From positions 310,001 through 374,000 of the forward strand of contig CP172318.1 in NCBI GenBank assembly GCA_044336205.1: a DNA stretch of 64,000 nt, given 5' to 3'. Each line of letters starts with the position of its first letter. The first letter of the stretch is position 1. Positions 8,932 through 19,233 of this stretch are shown one piece after another. Source of the stretch: Ruoffia sp044336205 (GTDB lineage: Bacteria > Bacillota > Bacilli > Lactobacillales > Aerococcaceae). The notes under the pieces were generated by a model. It saw only the letters and a program-made list of their open reading frames with translations. It ran no database searches and had not been told where the DNA came from. The position numbers and the translations under genes are program-made.

Positions 8932-9786
8932 GTGAGAATTCTAATTACTGGTAAGAATAGTTTTGTTGGGAATCACCTAGCAACTTGGCTAGAAAAGTCG
9001 GATGACAACTTTGACATCTCAAAAATTTCCTTAAAAGATGACCAATGGAGAGGCATCGATTTCTCGAACTTTGATGTGGTTGTACATGTAGCTGGAATTG
9101 CTCATGTCTCAACCGACCCAAACATGGAAGAGAAGTACTACAAGGTGAACCGTGATCTAACGGAAGAAGTTGCCCTCAAAGCAAAAAATGAAGGAGTTAA
9201 GCAGTTCGTATTCTTAAGTAGTATTATCGTCTACGATAATCAAGAGATTAATACCTTACATATTACAGAATCAACCAATCCTGAACCAGCTAACTTCTAT
9301 GGAGATAGTAAGTTACAGGCAGAAGAAAGAATTAAACCCCTGGAATCAGATGACTTCAAAGTTGCGATAATCCGCCCTCCAATGGTGTATGGTAAGGGGT
9401 CTAAAGGAAACTATCCTAAACTATCGAAGTTTTCGAGAGTTTTCCCTATCTTCCCTGACTACAATAATCAAAGAAGTATGATTCATATTGACATTCTTTC
9501 GGAGTTCATTCGATTAGTGATGGTGAATCAAGATTCAGGCATATTCTATCCACAGAATAGAGAATATGTAAGAACAACAGACTTGATGGTTGAGATAAGA
9601 AAAGCCCATGGCAAGAAAACCTATCTAACAAAAGTCTTTAATCCAATTATTGACGCACTTGTTAACAGAATTACACTATTGAATAAATTATTCGGTAGTT
9701 TAACCTATGACTTAGAATTGAGTAAGTATTCTGACGACTATCAAATACTTAGCTTTGAAGAAACAATTAAAGAAACAGAAAGATAG
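8932..9786 (+). CDS. NAD-dependent sugar epimerase/reductase, CapN/WbpV-like
   Basis: 284-residue extended SDR protein. The N-terminal ILITGKNSFVGNHLA loop is the dinucleotide site, VVVHVAGIAHV the NNAG-like region, and NFYGDSKLQAEE holds the catalytic YxxxK. It most resembles the class that reduces the 4-keto sugar made by CapD/WbpM dehydratases to UDP-N-acetyl-D-fucosamine or -quinovosamine; the exact sugar is inference. A matching dehydratase is encoded at 22223. I chose GTG at 8932 rather than GTG at 8923, because the GGGGTGAG site overlaps the latter and is correctly spaced for the former. Confidence 0.75.
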   Translation: MRILITGKNSFVGNHLATWLEKSDDNFDISKISLKDDQWRGIDFSNFDVVVHVAGIAHVSTDPNMEEKYYKVNRDLTEEVALKAKNEGVKQFVFLSSIIVYDNQEINTLHITESTNPEPANFYGDSKLQAEERIKPLESDDFKVAIIRPPMVYGKGSKGNYPKLSKFSRVFPIFPDYNNQRSMIHIDILSEFIRLVMVNQDSGIFYPQNREYVRTTDLMVEIRKAHGKKTYLTKVFNPIIDALVNRITLLNKLFGSLTYDLELSKYSDDYQILSFEETIKETER

Positions 9787-9825
9787 TCATGCAGAATCTA
9801 ATGAATGGAAGAAGTAGGTGAAAAG

Positions 9826-10533
9826 ATGCAAGAAGAGATTAAGTTAAGTGATGTGTACCAGATACTGAAAAGACGATCAAAGGCTATCTTGTTCACTACA
9901 GTAGGCTTCTTAATCATCACGACCTTACTATTGTTATTTGTCATTGAGCCTCAATATGTGTCGAAAGCACAGTTATTAGTAGGTAATGATAGCCAACAAC
10001 AAGAAACGAATGATGAAGAGGTTGACCACACCATTGACCGTAACATTTCTTTGATTAATACCTATACAGATATTGTTGAAGGAACATCTGTCTTGAATGA
10101 GGCAGCGAATATTCTGAACGATCAATACAGTGTGGCTGAGATTGAATCAGCCATACAAGTTGAACATACGTTTAACTCTCAGCTTTTCTCAATAACTGCC
10201 ACCATGTCTGACCAGCACGAGGCACAGGCTGTTTTGAATGCTGTTATTATTGCCTTTAATAATCGGGTGTCAGAGATATATGGTGATAATAATACCTTAG
10301 TGCGTACTATATCAACCGCCTCTTTTTCTCCGAATAAAGTCTCACCGAATGAAGTCTTCATTAGTTTTTTAGGATTAATGTTCGGAGTGAGTGTAGGGAT
10401 ATTAATCGCATTCGGCTTAGAATTGAGAGAAACAACGATTATTGATGAGACATTCTTTATCGATATGAATGTCTTACAGTTAGGGAAGATCTATGATATG
10501 GATGATGACAAATTTAGCTATTCATCGTCTTAA
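9826..10533 (+). CDS. second Wzz/CpsC-like chain-length regulator, no adjacent kinase
   Basis: 235 residues, a paralogue of the proteins at 7414 and 24095: first membrane helix at about 20-42, PQYVSKAQLLVG strand, SPNEV motif and second helix near 185-205, short acidic tail. It lacks a kinase partner directly downstream. It could work with either Wze kinase or modulate the first Wzz protein. ATG at 9826 has AGGTG six bases upstream and aligns with the starts of the other two copies; an upstream ATG at 9805 does not. Confidence 0.8.
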   Translation: MQEEIKLSDVYQILKRRSKAILFTTVGFLIITTLLLLFVIEPQYVSKAQLLVGNDSQQQETNDEEVDHTIDRNISLINTYTDIVEGTSVLNEAANILNDQYSVAEIESAIQVEHTFNSQLFSITATMSDQHEAQAVLNAVIIAFNNRVSEIYGDNNTLVRTISTASFSPNKVSPNEVFISFLGLMFGVSVGILIAFGLELRETTIIDETFFIDMNVLQLGKIYDMDDDKFSYSSS

Positions 10534-10726
10534 TAAGCGTTACAAAGACATGATAATGACCTTATAACCATTACAAAATAAATAAAGTTTAATTGAGAAA
10601 ACGTTATTAATAACATGGCCTTACAATTTTCGTTTATAATGTATATTATCAACAATAAACTAATAAATGAAAGTCATTGTAAGAGAATTCTACGCAAGTA
10701 GGAACTGGATTATAAGGAGAATAAAA

Positions 10727-12391
10727 ATGAAAAAAATCAAAGTTCATCCTAGACGTTTCAGTAATAAAAAGCAAAAAAATATTATAAAGCAATTCATGAT
10801 ATTAATACTGGGGTTAACAATAGTACAGCCAACGATTATATACACCCAGTCTGAATCAAGTGTGTCGACTGAGACAACTGAATCAGCAACAAGTTCAGAA
10901 AGTGTGACTTCAAGTGAACAACAAGATGAGAGGCAAGCAGATGAAACGATGAGCCAATTACAGCCAGAGATTGATCTAAACATTGATGAATTAGATGATA
11001 TTCGTGAAGTGAACTTGGTCGATGACCTTGGAGCCGTACCTAATGATGGCAAAGACGATTCAAAAGCCTTCCAAGAAGCCTTAAACTTAGCGACCAAAGA
11101 GCCAATTCGTTTAGTTATTCCTGAAGGGGAATACTTAAGTCAAGGTGAGGGGAACCTAGAAGCATCCGGTATTAAAGGCCTACAAATTAGAGGCGACAAT
11201 GCTGTAATTAAACCAGAGAACCCAATGATTAATCCTTCAGAATATTACTTTATGAAGTTGTTTATGGCAGAGGATAACGTAGGGGTTGAAATTGAAGGAA
11301 TTACGATTGATGGATCGTTGAACCCGCAAGACCTGTACTTTACGATGGAATCTTCCGAAGACATCTACGACCTTCAATTGCAAAGAGGTATCTATATCGA
11401 GAATGCCCAGAGAGTATCCGTATCTAATACAGCTTTTAGACATATGTATGGTGGCTATGCCCTGCACTTATCTAAGTATGAATTAGTTAATATTCAGAAT
11501 GTGAAGTTGGATGATGTAGGTGGCGATGATATTACAGATAGTTTCGGAATGGCCTTCTACCTTGGTGGACATGAAGGCGACGCAGTTGTTAATATCGACA
11601 ATGTAAAAGCAAATGGTAAGGTATCAGAACGCGATCCTTCATATACAGCTTGGATCGGCGTTGTTGTAGAGAATGGGAGTATCCAATCTGATAAGCAAGA
11701 AGATTGGCTCCTAGACAAAAACACAACGGTCAATGTGACTAATTCAACGTTTATGGATTATGAGACGACTTTCCATGTAGAAAGTATGGCAGGGAATGTC
11801 TACTTCAACGCAGATAATGTGATGTCACGAGCGAAGAATTACTTTATTGCTGCGGGTATTAATGGTGAGATGAAGTCAATGAGTCAACGAATTAACTTCG
11901 AGATGACTCCTTGGGGACGCAATGGAATTATTACGGGTCTTTATTACAGTGAGAATGAAGAAGAGAAGAACTTAAACGGATTGAACGAGTTCATTATGGA
12001 GAATTCACGAGTCCGTTATCAGAACCTGGAGAATGTACCGCTTATACCGGTCGCAACGTCCTATGGTGATTCAATTATTGCATACTATAATAATGTGACT
12101 TTCCAAGAGGTACCTTCTAAGTTAGTGACGAATGCAAGTGGAATCTTTACGGATTCGCAGATTAACCTATATATTGAAAGCTCTGAAGATGCAGAAAGTC
12201 TGCAAGAAGGGCCGTTCAGTAATTCGGCTAATCAACGGGTTGAGTTTCTAGGTAGTACGTCTGTGAATGAGGCCGGTAACCATGCTCAAGCCCAACCACA
12301 TAATAATGAGGTATCGTGGTTTGAACCAACGGGATACCAATCACCGTCTTTAGATGGCCCGTTAGAAGCACCGATTAATAACTTAGATTAA
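10727..12391 (+). CDS. secreted right-handed beta-helix (pectate lyase-like) protein
   Basis: 554 residues. A basic N-terminus and hydrophobic segment (about 18-35) form a signal peptide, followed by a Ser/Thr/Glu-rich linker. From about residue 90, DDLGAVPNDGKDDSKAFQ is the typical entry to a pectate-lyase-3/GH28-like parallel beta helix, and short strand repeats continue to the end. In this setting it may cleave, trim or bind the exported polysaccharide; the substrate is unknown. ATG at 10727 has AAGGAG 7 bases upstream and gives a proper signal peptide, unlike an upstream in-frame start at 10667. A perfect palindrome GTTATTAATAAC (10603-10614) and a TATAAT box lie upstream, so it may start a sub-operon. 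Confidence 0.75.
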   Translation: MKKIKVHPRRFSNKKQKNIIKQFMILILGLTIVQPTIIYTQSESSVSTETTESATSSESVTSSEQQDERQADETMSQLQPEIDLNIDELDDIREVNLVDDLGAVPNDGKDDSKAFQEALNLATKEPIRLVIPEGEYLSQGEGNLEASGIKGLQIRGDNAVIKPENPMINPSEYYFMKLFMAEDNVGVEIEGITIDGSLNPQDLYFTMESSEDIYDLQLQRGIYIENAQRVSVSNTAFRHMYGGYALHLSKYELVNIQNVKLDDVGGDDITDSFGMAFYLGGHEGDAVVNIDNVKANGKVSERDPSYTAWIGVVVENGSIQSDKQEDWLLDKNTTVNVTNSTFMDYETTFHVESMAGNVYFNADNVMSRAKNYFIAAGINGEMKSMSQRINFEMTPWGRNGIITGLYYSENEEEKNLNGLNEFIMENSRVRYQNLENVPLIPVATSYGDSIIAYYNNVTFQEVPSKLVTNASGIFTDSQINLYIESSEDAESLQEGPFSNSANQRVEFLGSTSVNEAGNHAQAQPHNNEVSWFEPTGYQSPSLDGPLEAPINNLD

Positions 12392-12468
12392 TAATGTTTA
12401 TATGATTTTCAAAAGCCAAAAGAGAAAAAGAATAAACTGAGTTTGAGGGATTCAGCGGAGGAACTGTT

Positions 12469-13611
12469 ATGAAAAAAATGCTTATGTTATCGTCGGTTGC
12501 ATCGATGATCGATCAATTTAATATGAATAATATTGCAATATTACACGACTTAGACGTGGAAGTTCATGTGGCAGCTAACTTTATTCATGGAAATTCAACC
12601 TCGGATGAGAAAGTTCAGAGGTTTAAAGAACAATTAAAGCAAGAGAACATTCCTAGCTTTCAGATTGACTTTACCCGGAATATGTTACGACTGGACCATC
12701 ATGTACAAGCATTTAAGCAGTTATCAGACTTGATTAAGCGTGAGCAATACGACTTCATCCATTGCCATTCCCCGATTGGTGGAGCGATTGGAAGAATTGT
12801 TGCTAAGATGCATAATGTTCCGATTATCTATACCGCTCACGGCTTCCACTTCTATAATGATTCATCCTTAATGAGTTGGTTAATCTATTATCCTATTGAG
12901 AAGATTCTATCACGATACACCGATACTTTAATTACTATTAATGAAGAAGATTACAGACGCGCTAGTAAATTCCAGGCCAAGAATTGTATCTATGTGCCTG
13001 GTGTAGGCATCGACTTAGAGAAGTTCTCAGCCAATCGACCTGTTAATGAGCAAGTGCGTCAAGAATTTTTGACGACGGACGAAACAGACTTTGTTATCTT
13101 ATCAGTTGGGGAATTGAATAAGAATAAGAACCACCAAGTGATAATTAAGGCATTGAGTAATATGAATAACCCAAAGGTTTCCTTTATTCATTGTGGTCAA
13201 GGTGAGTTGGAAGATGAGCTGAAAGACCTAGCGAAGCAGCTGGGTGTCTCTAAGCAAGTGAAATTCTTAGGCTTTAGAGATGACATCTTAGATATATACG
13301 CAGCATCTGATTTGTTTGTCTTTCCTTCTTTTAGAGAGGGCTTGCCAGTATCTTTAATGGAGGCGATCGCTTCCGGACTGCCAGTCATTGTATCGAAGAT
13401 ACGTGGGAATGAAGACCTAGTGGAGAATGAGCTAGGCGGGTTCCTATTCAATCCAGATAATGACAAGCAACTCTTGGATGCGGTTTTGACAATGTACGAG
13501 AATCCTCAATTATGCCAAGACCAAGTTAATTATAATCTAACCATGATTAAGAAATTCTCAACAACACGGGTGAACGAGATGATGGAGCAACTTTATAGTG
13601 AATACATCTAA
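12469..13611 (+). CDS. glycosyltransferase family 4 (EpsD-like)
   Basis: 380-residue GT-B enzyme. The N-terminal domain shows HCHSPIGGAIGR and YTAHGFHFY, typical of the EpsD/PglA group, and the C-terminal domain has the nucleotide-sugar EX7E motif in FREGLPVSLMEAIASGLP. It would add a sugar to the undecaprenyl-linked repeat unit on the cytoplasmic face. AGCGGAGG precedes the ATG. Confidence 0.85.
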   Translation: MKKMLMLSSVASMIDQFNMNNIAILHDLDVEVHVAANFIHGNSTSDEKVQRFKEQLKQENIPSFQIDFTRNMLRLDHHVQAFKQLSDLIKREQYDFIHCHSPIGGAIGRIVAKMHNVPIIYTAHGFHFYNDSSLMSWLIYYPIEKILSRYTDTLITINEEDYRRASKFQAKNCIYVPGVGIDLEKFSANRPVNEQVRQEFLTTDETDFVILSVGELNKNKNHQVIIKALSNMNNPKVSFIHCGQGELEDELKDLAKQLGVSKQVKFLGFRDDILDIYAASDLFVFPSFREGLPVSLMEAIASGLPVIVSKIRGNEDLVENELGGFLFNPDNDKQLLDAVLTMYENPQLCQDQVNYNLTMIKKFSTTRVNEMMEQLYSEYI

Positions 13612-13656
13612 CTGTATAACAATAACAACTAAAACAAATTATAAGAAAGGCGTAGT

Positions 13657-14871
13657 ATGAATAAAAAACAAAAAATTTACTTATTTATTATGCAAGCTAT
13701 TGTAGTGGCTACGCTGTTTCTATCAGTGGCGGTTTTCTTCCTTGCAAGTAGACAAGGAAATGATGGAGTGACACTACAAATATTCGGTGAGGGAGATGAC
13801 GGTGCCTTTTACTGGGCCCAAGCCTTGAATGTGAAGAATGGCTTGCCATGGATTCGTACCTCTATCTACCCGCTCATTATAGGAAATATCTTGAAATTCT
13901 TTGATTCTAACAATGTGTATCTTATCCGATTATTCAACTCAATTGGGTTCTTCTTATTGATCATTGCTTCGATTAAATTAGTGAAGCTTCAATATAAAGA
14001 TGAAGGGATTCACTTCCAAGATACTTATTATACAGATTCCAAGATTATGTTACTGTTGATGCTGATGTTCTACTTAAGTTTACAAATGAACATACATATC
14101 TCGATCTTACGTGACATTTGGTTATATTATCTATATGTACAGAACTTAGTGATCGGGGTGAATATCCTTCTTAAGAAGCGAGCAAATATCTACTATATAT
14201 TATTTTGGATCTTTAGCTTGTGGTTAATGGGGCAGTTTAGAGCTTATATCTTAGTTTCATATATAGCATCCATTGTGGTTTATTATTTATATCAAGCAGT
14301 GAGTAAACGTAGGCGTATTCGAGCTCTGATTATTATGCTTGTTTTCTTACTTGGGCTGTATTATACCTTCTTAATGGACTTCAACATGCCGATTGTTAAT
14401 AAGTCCATGCGAGAGGCATTGACATATCGTTTATCCTTTTTAACGGAGATTACTGGTGGGAGTCAGATGGGAATTAACTTAATTCAACCAAACTATCTCT
14501 TATTCTTAGTGAATTATGTAATGAGTTTAATCGGGAACTTTATCGGTCCGCTACCGTGGCAAGTGAATAGTGTCGGGACACTCGCTGTGTTCTTTGTGGA
14601 GACTATCCCAATGTTGTTTATTCTATATTACATCTACAAACACTTGTCTAAATTAACAAACACACAAATTTTTATAATCAGTCATGCCATAGTTTGGATT
14701 GGTCTGACGGCAGTATCCAATGATAATATCGGAACAGCGACACGACTTAGACCGATTACTTGGATCTTATTATTAATCATCTTTGTTGTTATCTATTATA
14801 AGAGTAAGTTCGTTAAAAAGATGACGATTACGAAGGGAGAGCACATTCATGAAAATTCTATACAAGCGTAG
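13657..14871 (+). CDS. polytopic membrane protein, probable polymerase or GT-C enzyme
   Basis: 404 residues with about 10-11 membrane helices. Residues 38-55 (FGEGDDGAFYWAQAL) form an extracellular-type loop with paired Asp as in lipid-linked sugar transferases of the GT-C fold, while position in the locus fits a Wzy polymerase. No diagnostic motif decides between the two. The last 23 bases overlap the next gene, so the two are coupled. Confidence 0.6.
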   Translation: MNKKQKIYLFIMQAIVVATLFLSVAVFFLASRQGNDGVTLQIFGEGDDGAFYWAQALNVKNGLPWIRTSIYPLIIGNILKFFDSNNVYLIRLFNSIGFFLLIIASIKLVKLQYKDEGIHFQDTYYTDSKIMLLLMLMFYLSLQMNIHISILRDIWLYYLYVQNLVIGVNILLKKRANIYYILFWIFSLWLMGQFRAYILVSYIASIVVYYLYQAVSKRRRIRALIIMLVFLLGLYYTFLMDFNMPIVNKSMREALTYRLSFLTEITGGSQMGINLIQPNYLLFLVNYVMSLIGNFIGPLPWQVNSVGTLAVFFVETIPMLFILYYIYKHLSKLTNTQIFIISHAIVWIGLTAVSNDNIGTATRLRPITWILLLIIFVVIYYKSKFVKKMTITKGEHIHENSIQA

Positions 14872-15754
14872 CGAAGGGGCATTATTGCCTGATATTGATG
14901 CTTATGTGAAGTATTTGAATCAGGATCCTTTCTTTGAAGCCTATGATTCAAGAGACCTTCATGATGATTATGATGAGAGAGACTTTGACGCAATCTGGGA
15001 GTTCAAGGGCTTAGGCGGAGAGCGTCCAGAGAATCAATTACTAATTCATGAGTATGCTTCATTATCTACAGGACGCTTTGCTAAAGTGAAGAACTTAGTG
15101 AAGTCAATGAGGAACCCAAAGCCAGACTTAAGAGTTTTCTTAAACGAAGATGTTAAGAGTGGCTTTTACTTCCGTGATGGGATTGATTATATCTTCCGCG
15201 ATATGGGGTTAGACCAACAGTTTATTGACGTGCCTAAGCCTAAGAAAGAATTCGACTTTATCTATGTCGGTTCTATATCTAAGGAACGTGAGATTGATAA
15301 GTTGTTGAGCTCTTTCGTGAAGCACAAGCAAGGAAAGTTGCACTTAGTTGGAACGATTGAAGATGATGAAATCTATTCTACATATAAGAGTCACCCAGAT
15401 ATTACCTTTGTAGGGCGGGTTGATTATGCAGAGATTCCAGAATTAGCCTCCAAGGCTGTCTACGGCATTAATTATATTCCAAATAAGTATCCATACACCC
15501 TTCAAACATCAACAAAAATGTTAGAATACTCAGCCTTAGACTTGAAAATCATTACAACTGACTACAAGTGGGCTAGAGACTTTGAACGCCAACATCATTC
15601 TAAATTCTATTACTTGAATGAGAATATGGACTTTAACTTAACTAATATTGATAACTTTGAATTCAAAAATAACTTTAAGGCTGAAAATTATACTTGGGAC
15701 AAAGTATTTGAACAAGCACGATTAAAAGAACGATTAATGGAAATTTGGAAGTAG
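14849..15754 (+). CDS. glycosyltransferase, GT-B type
   Basis: 301 residues. FDFIYVGSISKEREID and the following HLVGTIEDD and ITFVGRVDYAEIPE segments match the C-terminal domain of GT1/GT4 enzymes, with the donor region at STKMLEYSALDLKIITTDY. The N-terminal acceptor domain is short and divergent. It starts inside the end of the previous gene, behind GAAGGGAG. It probably acts in assembly of the locus 1 repeat unit. Confidence 0.7.
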   Translation: MKILYKRSEGALLPDIDAYVKYLNQDPFFEAYDSRDLHDDYDERDFDAIWEFKGLGGERPENQLLIHEYASLSTGRFAKVKNLVKSMRNPKPDLRVFLNEDVKSGFYFRDGIDYIFRDMGLDQQFIDVPKPKKEFDFIYVGSISKEREIDKLLSSFVKHKQGKLHLVGTIEDDEIYSTYKSHPDITFVGRVDYAEIPELASKAVYGINYIPNKYPYTLQTSTKMLEYSALDLKIITTDYKWARDFERQHHSKFYYLNENMDFNLTNIDNFEFKNNFKAENYTWDKVFEQARLKERLMEIWK

Positions 15755-15792
15755 GCAAGCCTGCTTGTTTCTAGAATGGAAGTGAGAATAAA

Positions 15793-17325
15793 ATGAAGAA
15801 AACCGCGGTACAGGTTATGATTATTACGCTAATCTCGAAGTTTTTTGGCTTCGCACGTGATATTGTCCTGTCCTACTTCTATGGAGCAACTAATGTCAGT
15901 GATGCCTACTTAATATCACTTACAATTCCTGATGTTATCTCAAGCTTCATTATTACGGGAATTGCGACAGCCTTTATACCGATGTATAACCGCATCCTTC
16001 AAGCAGAAGGAGAGGAGCAGGTTAATGGCTTTACGAACAACCTTGTTAACACACTGACAGCTGCTTCTGGAATTCTTTACTTGGTGAGTTTTATCTTTAC
16101 ACCACAATTTGTTAGGGTGTTTGCTTCAGGGTTCAATGAAGAGACGGTGAACATTGCAATTCAGTTGACACGTATCAGTGTCATCAGTGTGTTCTTCACC
16201 GGATTAATCGCATTAAGTACTGCTTACTTACAGATTAAAGATAATTTTATTATACCAGCATTAATTGGCTTCCCATTGAATGTTACTATTATTGCTTCAA
16301 TCTACTTAAGTACACAGACGTCTTACATCGTTCTAGCGATTGGGTTTGTGATTGCGACGGCTTCACAGCTATTGATTATGATTCCTGGAATCTATAAGAC
16401 GGGCTTCCGTTACCGCTTAACGATTGATCTGCAAGATTCTGACTTACGTCGGATGATTAAGATTGCGATACCCGTTATTATAGGGAGTTCGATTAACCAG
16501 ATTAATGTCTTAATTAACCGAACCGTAGCATCTAACGTTACTGTAGGTGGTATCTCAGCTTTAAACTATGCTTATATGATTACTTTCTTTATTCACGGAT
16601 TATTTGTTGTATCCATTATCTCCATTGTCTACCCATCAATCTCGCGGAGGGCGACGGAGGGAGACTTTGAAGGAATGAAGATTGAAACAACGAATGTGAT
16701 TAAGTCTTTATCAATGATTATTATACCAGCCAGTTTCGGGGCGGTAATCTTCTCAAGAGAGATTGTTAGCTTACTGTATGGTCGCGGGAACTTCCAAGAA
16801 GATGCTATCGCGATGACTTCATCAGCCTTAGCCTACTTCGCGGTAGGGATGATATTTGTAGCGATACGTGAGATTCTCTCAAGGGCATTCTACGCTATGC
16901 AAGATACACGAACTCCGATGATTAACGCAACGATTGGGGTTATTGTGAACATTATCTTGACGCCCATCTTCTCGCAAATCTTTGGAATAGGTGGCTTAGC
17001 CTTAGCAACCAGCGTGTCGGCACTAGTCACAGTGGTTCTTCTCACTATTAATCTAAGGAAGAAGAGTGGGTCGTTTGGTATAGTAAGTATTAGTACACTA
17101 TTCATTAAGTTAATTATAGGCTCAGCGATTATGAGTTTGGTTGCTTATACAAGTTATTACTTATTAATCAATGGAATCCACGAGACCATTGCCTTATTCA
17201 TCGCTATTCTTATTGGAGTAGCTAGCTACGCTATTGCGATTATGATGATGAACATTAAGGAGATTAATGATACACTCGCTTCTGTCAAAGACTTTATTGT
17301 TAATCGGAGACACCGTGATCATTAA
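15793..17325 (+). CDS. MurJ/MviN-like lipid-linked oligosaccharide flippase
   Basis: 510 residues and about 14 membrane helices. The N-terminal TLISKFFGFARDIVLSYFYG and DAYLISLTIPD are hallmarks of the MurJ branch of the MOP superfamily, and SLLYGRGNF plus LSRAFYAMQDTRTP are further MurJ motifs. Inside a polysaccharide locus it most likely flips the undecaprenyl-linked repeat unit, though a role as a lipid II flippase is possible. AAGTGAG precedes the ATG. Confidence 0.85.
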   Translation: MKKTAVQVMIITLISKFFGFARDIVLSYFYGATNVSDAYLISLTIPDVISSFIITGIATAFIPMYNRILQAEGEEQVNGFTNNLVNTLTAASGILYLVSFIFTPQFVRVFASGFNEETVNIAIQLTRISVISVFFTGLIALSTAYLQIKDNFIIPALIGFPLNVTIIASIYLSTQTSYIVLAIGFVIATASQLLIMIPGIYKTGFRYRLTIDLQDSDLRRMIKIAIPVIIGSSINQINVLINRTVASNVTVGGISALNYAYMITFFIHGLFVVSIISIVYPSISRRATEGDFEGMKIETTNVIKSLSMIIIPASFGAVIFSREIVSLLYGRGNFQEDAIAMTSSALAYFAVGMIFVAIREILSRAFYAMQDTRTPMINATIGVIVNIILTPIFSQIFGIGGLALATSVSALVTVVLLTINLRKKSGSFGIVSISTLFIKLIIGSAIMSLVAYTSYYLLINGIHETIALFIAILIGVASYAIAIMMMNIKEINDTLASVKDFIVNRRHRDH

Positions 17326-17379
17326 TATGCCCTTAATACTATCTATTAGAAAGCTAAACGTTAAAGAAGGTGTGACAAA

Positions 17380-18318
17380 GTGAAAATATCCATTATTGTG
17401 CCAATGTATAATGCTGAGAAGACGATTGAACGTACAATTGAAAGTATTCTAAATCAGACATACACCAACTACCAAGTGTATCTCATTGATGATGGGTCGC
17501 AAGATAGGACACGAGATGAATGTAACAGACTTGTAGGTGACGATAGACGATTCCATTATTATTATAAGGAGAATGGGGGAGTGTCTAGTGCACGTAACCT
17601 AGGAATTGAACTAGCTAAAGAACCTTATATCGCCTTCTTAGATAGTGACGATGAATTCCACCCAGACTTTCTAATCTCAGTCTTAACTGAGATGGAGAAA
17701 GACCCCAAAATAGACCTCGTTGCTTGTAGTTACATTCGTAACAAAAAGCCAATCTACTTAGGTAATCGAATTTTGGATAATAATGAGATGGTTGATCATA
17801 TCTTAGATGATGAAAGTCCGTTAGGTTATGTATGTAATAAATTCTATAAAGCATCGATCTTCATCGACCATCAAGTTCGCTTTGATGAGACCGTTCATTA
17901 TGGTGAGGATTTATTATTCAATATTACATATCTAAAGTATGTTCGTTGCGTACATTACATCGCAGAGATTCTGTTCTACTATAATATCGGTGAGACAAGT
18001 ATTAGTAGCCGTTTGAATCATCCGAAGACCTTAACGCATATTGATGCCTTAGAGAAAGTGATTGAACAAGTGAAGGAAAGTCCAGTTACAGACGCCACGC
18101 TTAGAAAGTACCAAAACACTTATGATCGAATCACATTAGGTTACTTATTCCGTCACAACATTACAATGGATGCCTATAAGATTAAGCGATTCGAACAATT
18201 AACTAGGCAGATGGAAGTATTCCAAACAGGCAACTTACTCTTATCCGCTAAGATTGTTGCAGGGCGAGCATACGTGAGACTGAGGAAACTTCAACTAAAG
18301 TTATTTGCTAATAAATAA
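17380..18318 (+). CDS. glycosyltransferase family 2
   Basis: 312-residue GT-A enzyme: N-terminal ISIIVPMYNAEKTIERTIES, the nucleotide-binding LIDDGSQD, the acceptor loop GVSSARNLGIE and the DxD-type FLDSDDEF. The GTG start at 17380 has AAGGTGTG upstream. It is the last gene of locus 1 and ends just before a bidirectional terminator. Confidence 0.9.
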   Translation: MKISIIVPMYNAEKTIERTIESILNQTYTNYQVYLIDDGSQDRTRDECNRLVGDDRRFHYYYKENGGVSSARNLGIELAKEPYIAFLDSDDEFHPDFLISVLTEMEKDPKIDLVACSYIRNKKPIYLGNRILDNNEMVDHILDDESPLGYVCNKFYKASIFIDHQVRFDETVHYGEDLLFNITYLKYVRCVHYIAEILFYYNIGETSISSRLNHPKTLTHIDALEKVIEQVKESPVTDATLRKYQNTYDRITLGYLFRHNITMDAYKIKRFEQLTRQMEVFQTGNLLLSAKIVAGRAYVRLRKLQLKLFANK

Positions 18319-18320
18319 AA

Positions 18321-18358
18321 ATAATCCCCGCTCTAATTAATTAGAGTGGGGATTATTT
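18321..18358. terminator. bidirectional intrinsic terminator
   Basis: Long stem formed by ATAATCCCCGCTCTAAT and its near-perfect complement, with A-rich and T-rich flanks. It lies between the convergent GT2 and superoxide dismutase genes. Confidence 0.9.
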
Positions 18359-18373
18359 ATTAGAGCTAGATAA

Positions 18374-18976
18374 TTATGCGTTTAAACGCTCAGCAACTTT
18401 AGACCAGTCAACGATCTTCCAGAATGCTGATAAGTAGTCTGGGCGACGGTTTTGGTAGTTTAAGTAGTAAGCATGTTCCCAAACGTCTACACCTAATAAT
18501 GGTTTCTTACCATCTGTAATTGGGTTATCTTGGTTGGCCGTTCCAACAACTTCTAATGTTCCGTTGTTATCTACTAACCATGCCCATCCAGAACCGAATT
18601 GACCTGCACCCGTTGCTTCAAATTTCTCTTTGAAAGCATCTACTGAGCCGAATGCTTCTTCTAACTTAGCAGCTAAGTCAGCAGGGACTTCATTGTCGTC
18701 TGAAGGTGATTGTAATGATTCCCAGAATAATGTGTGGTTTAAGTGTCCTCCAGCGTTGTTACGTACAGCTGTACGTATATCTTCTGGTAAGTCACTTAAG
18801 TTTGCAACAACATCTTCAACAGATTTGTCTGCAAATCCTGTTCCTTCTAAAGCCTTGTTGGCGTTGTTCACGTAAGCAGCATGATGTTTGTCATGGTGAA
18901 ACTCTATAGTTGCTTTGTCAATCACTGGTTCAAGTGCATCGTAAGCATAAGGTAATTCTGGTAATTCAAAAGCCAT
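18374..18976 (-). CDS. sodA: superoxide dismutase, Mn/Fe type
   Basis: 200 residues. It converts superoxide to hydrogen peroxide and oxygen in the cytoplasm. Metal ligands are visible at H27, H81, D164 and H168 (GVDVWEHAYY), with GGHLNHTLFW and the GAGQFGSGWAWL signature favouring manganese or cambialistic use. ATG at 18976 follows AGGAGG by 9 bases and gives the conserved N-terminus; an in-frame ATG nine codons upstream lies before this site and is not used. It is monocistronic. Confidence 0.97.
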   Translation of the reverse strand: MAFELPELPYAYDALEPVIDKATIEFHHDKHHAAYVNNANKALEGTGFADKSVEDVVANLSDLPEDIRTAVRNNAGGHLNHTLFWESLQSPSDDNEVPADLAAKLEEAFGSVDAFKEKFEATGAGQFGSGWAWLVDNNGTLEVVGTANQDNPITDGKKPLLGVDVWEHAYYLNYQNRRPDYLSAFWKIVDWSKVAERLNA

Positions 18977-19025
18977 AATCAAATTCCTCCTAAAAATTTT
19001 CATTGATACTTACATTCTAACACCG

Positions 19026-19054
19026 ATAATAATAATTACAATTGTTATGCTCAA
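19026..19054 (-). promoter_or_regulatory. sodA promoter with palindrome in spacer
   Basis: On the minus strand: TTGAGC (19054-19049), 17-base spacer, TATTAT (19031-19026). The spacer contains the imperfect palindrome ATAACAA-TTGTAAT, a plausible site for a metal- or peroxide-sensing regulator of the Fur/PerR/MntR kind (inference). Confidence 0.5.
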
Positions 19055-19194
19055 TATCATAGGGTTTAGAGAACTTTTTGAGAGATTGAAATTAGTCTAG
19101 TTGGACGAAGAAATCGAGCTTTTGTCCATTTCTTGACTAACTGAATAAATAATTGCCCTCATTGTCTACATTATCGACTTAATACTCCCAATCG

Positions 19195-19220
19195 AAAAAA
19201 GACTAGCCTTTCAGCTAGTC
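19195..19220 (-). terminator. intrinsic terminator
   Basis: Stem GACTAGC/GCTAGTC, 6-base loop, then six T residues on the minus strand. It ends the secreted-protein gene at 19234-19821. Confidence 0.9.
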
Positions 19221-19233
19221 ATCTAATCAAACA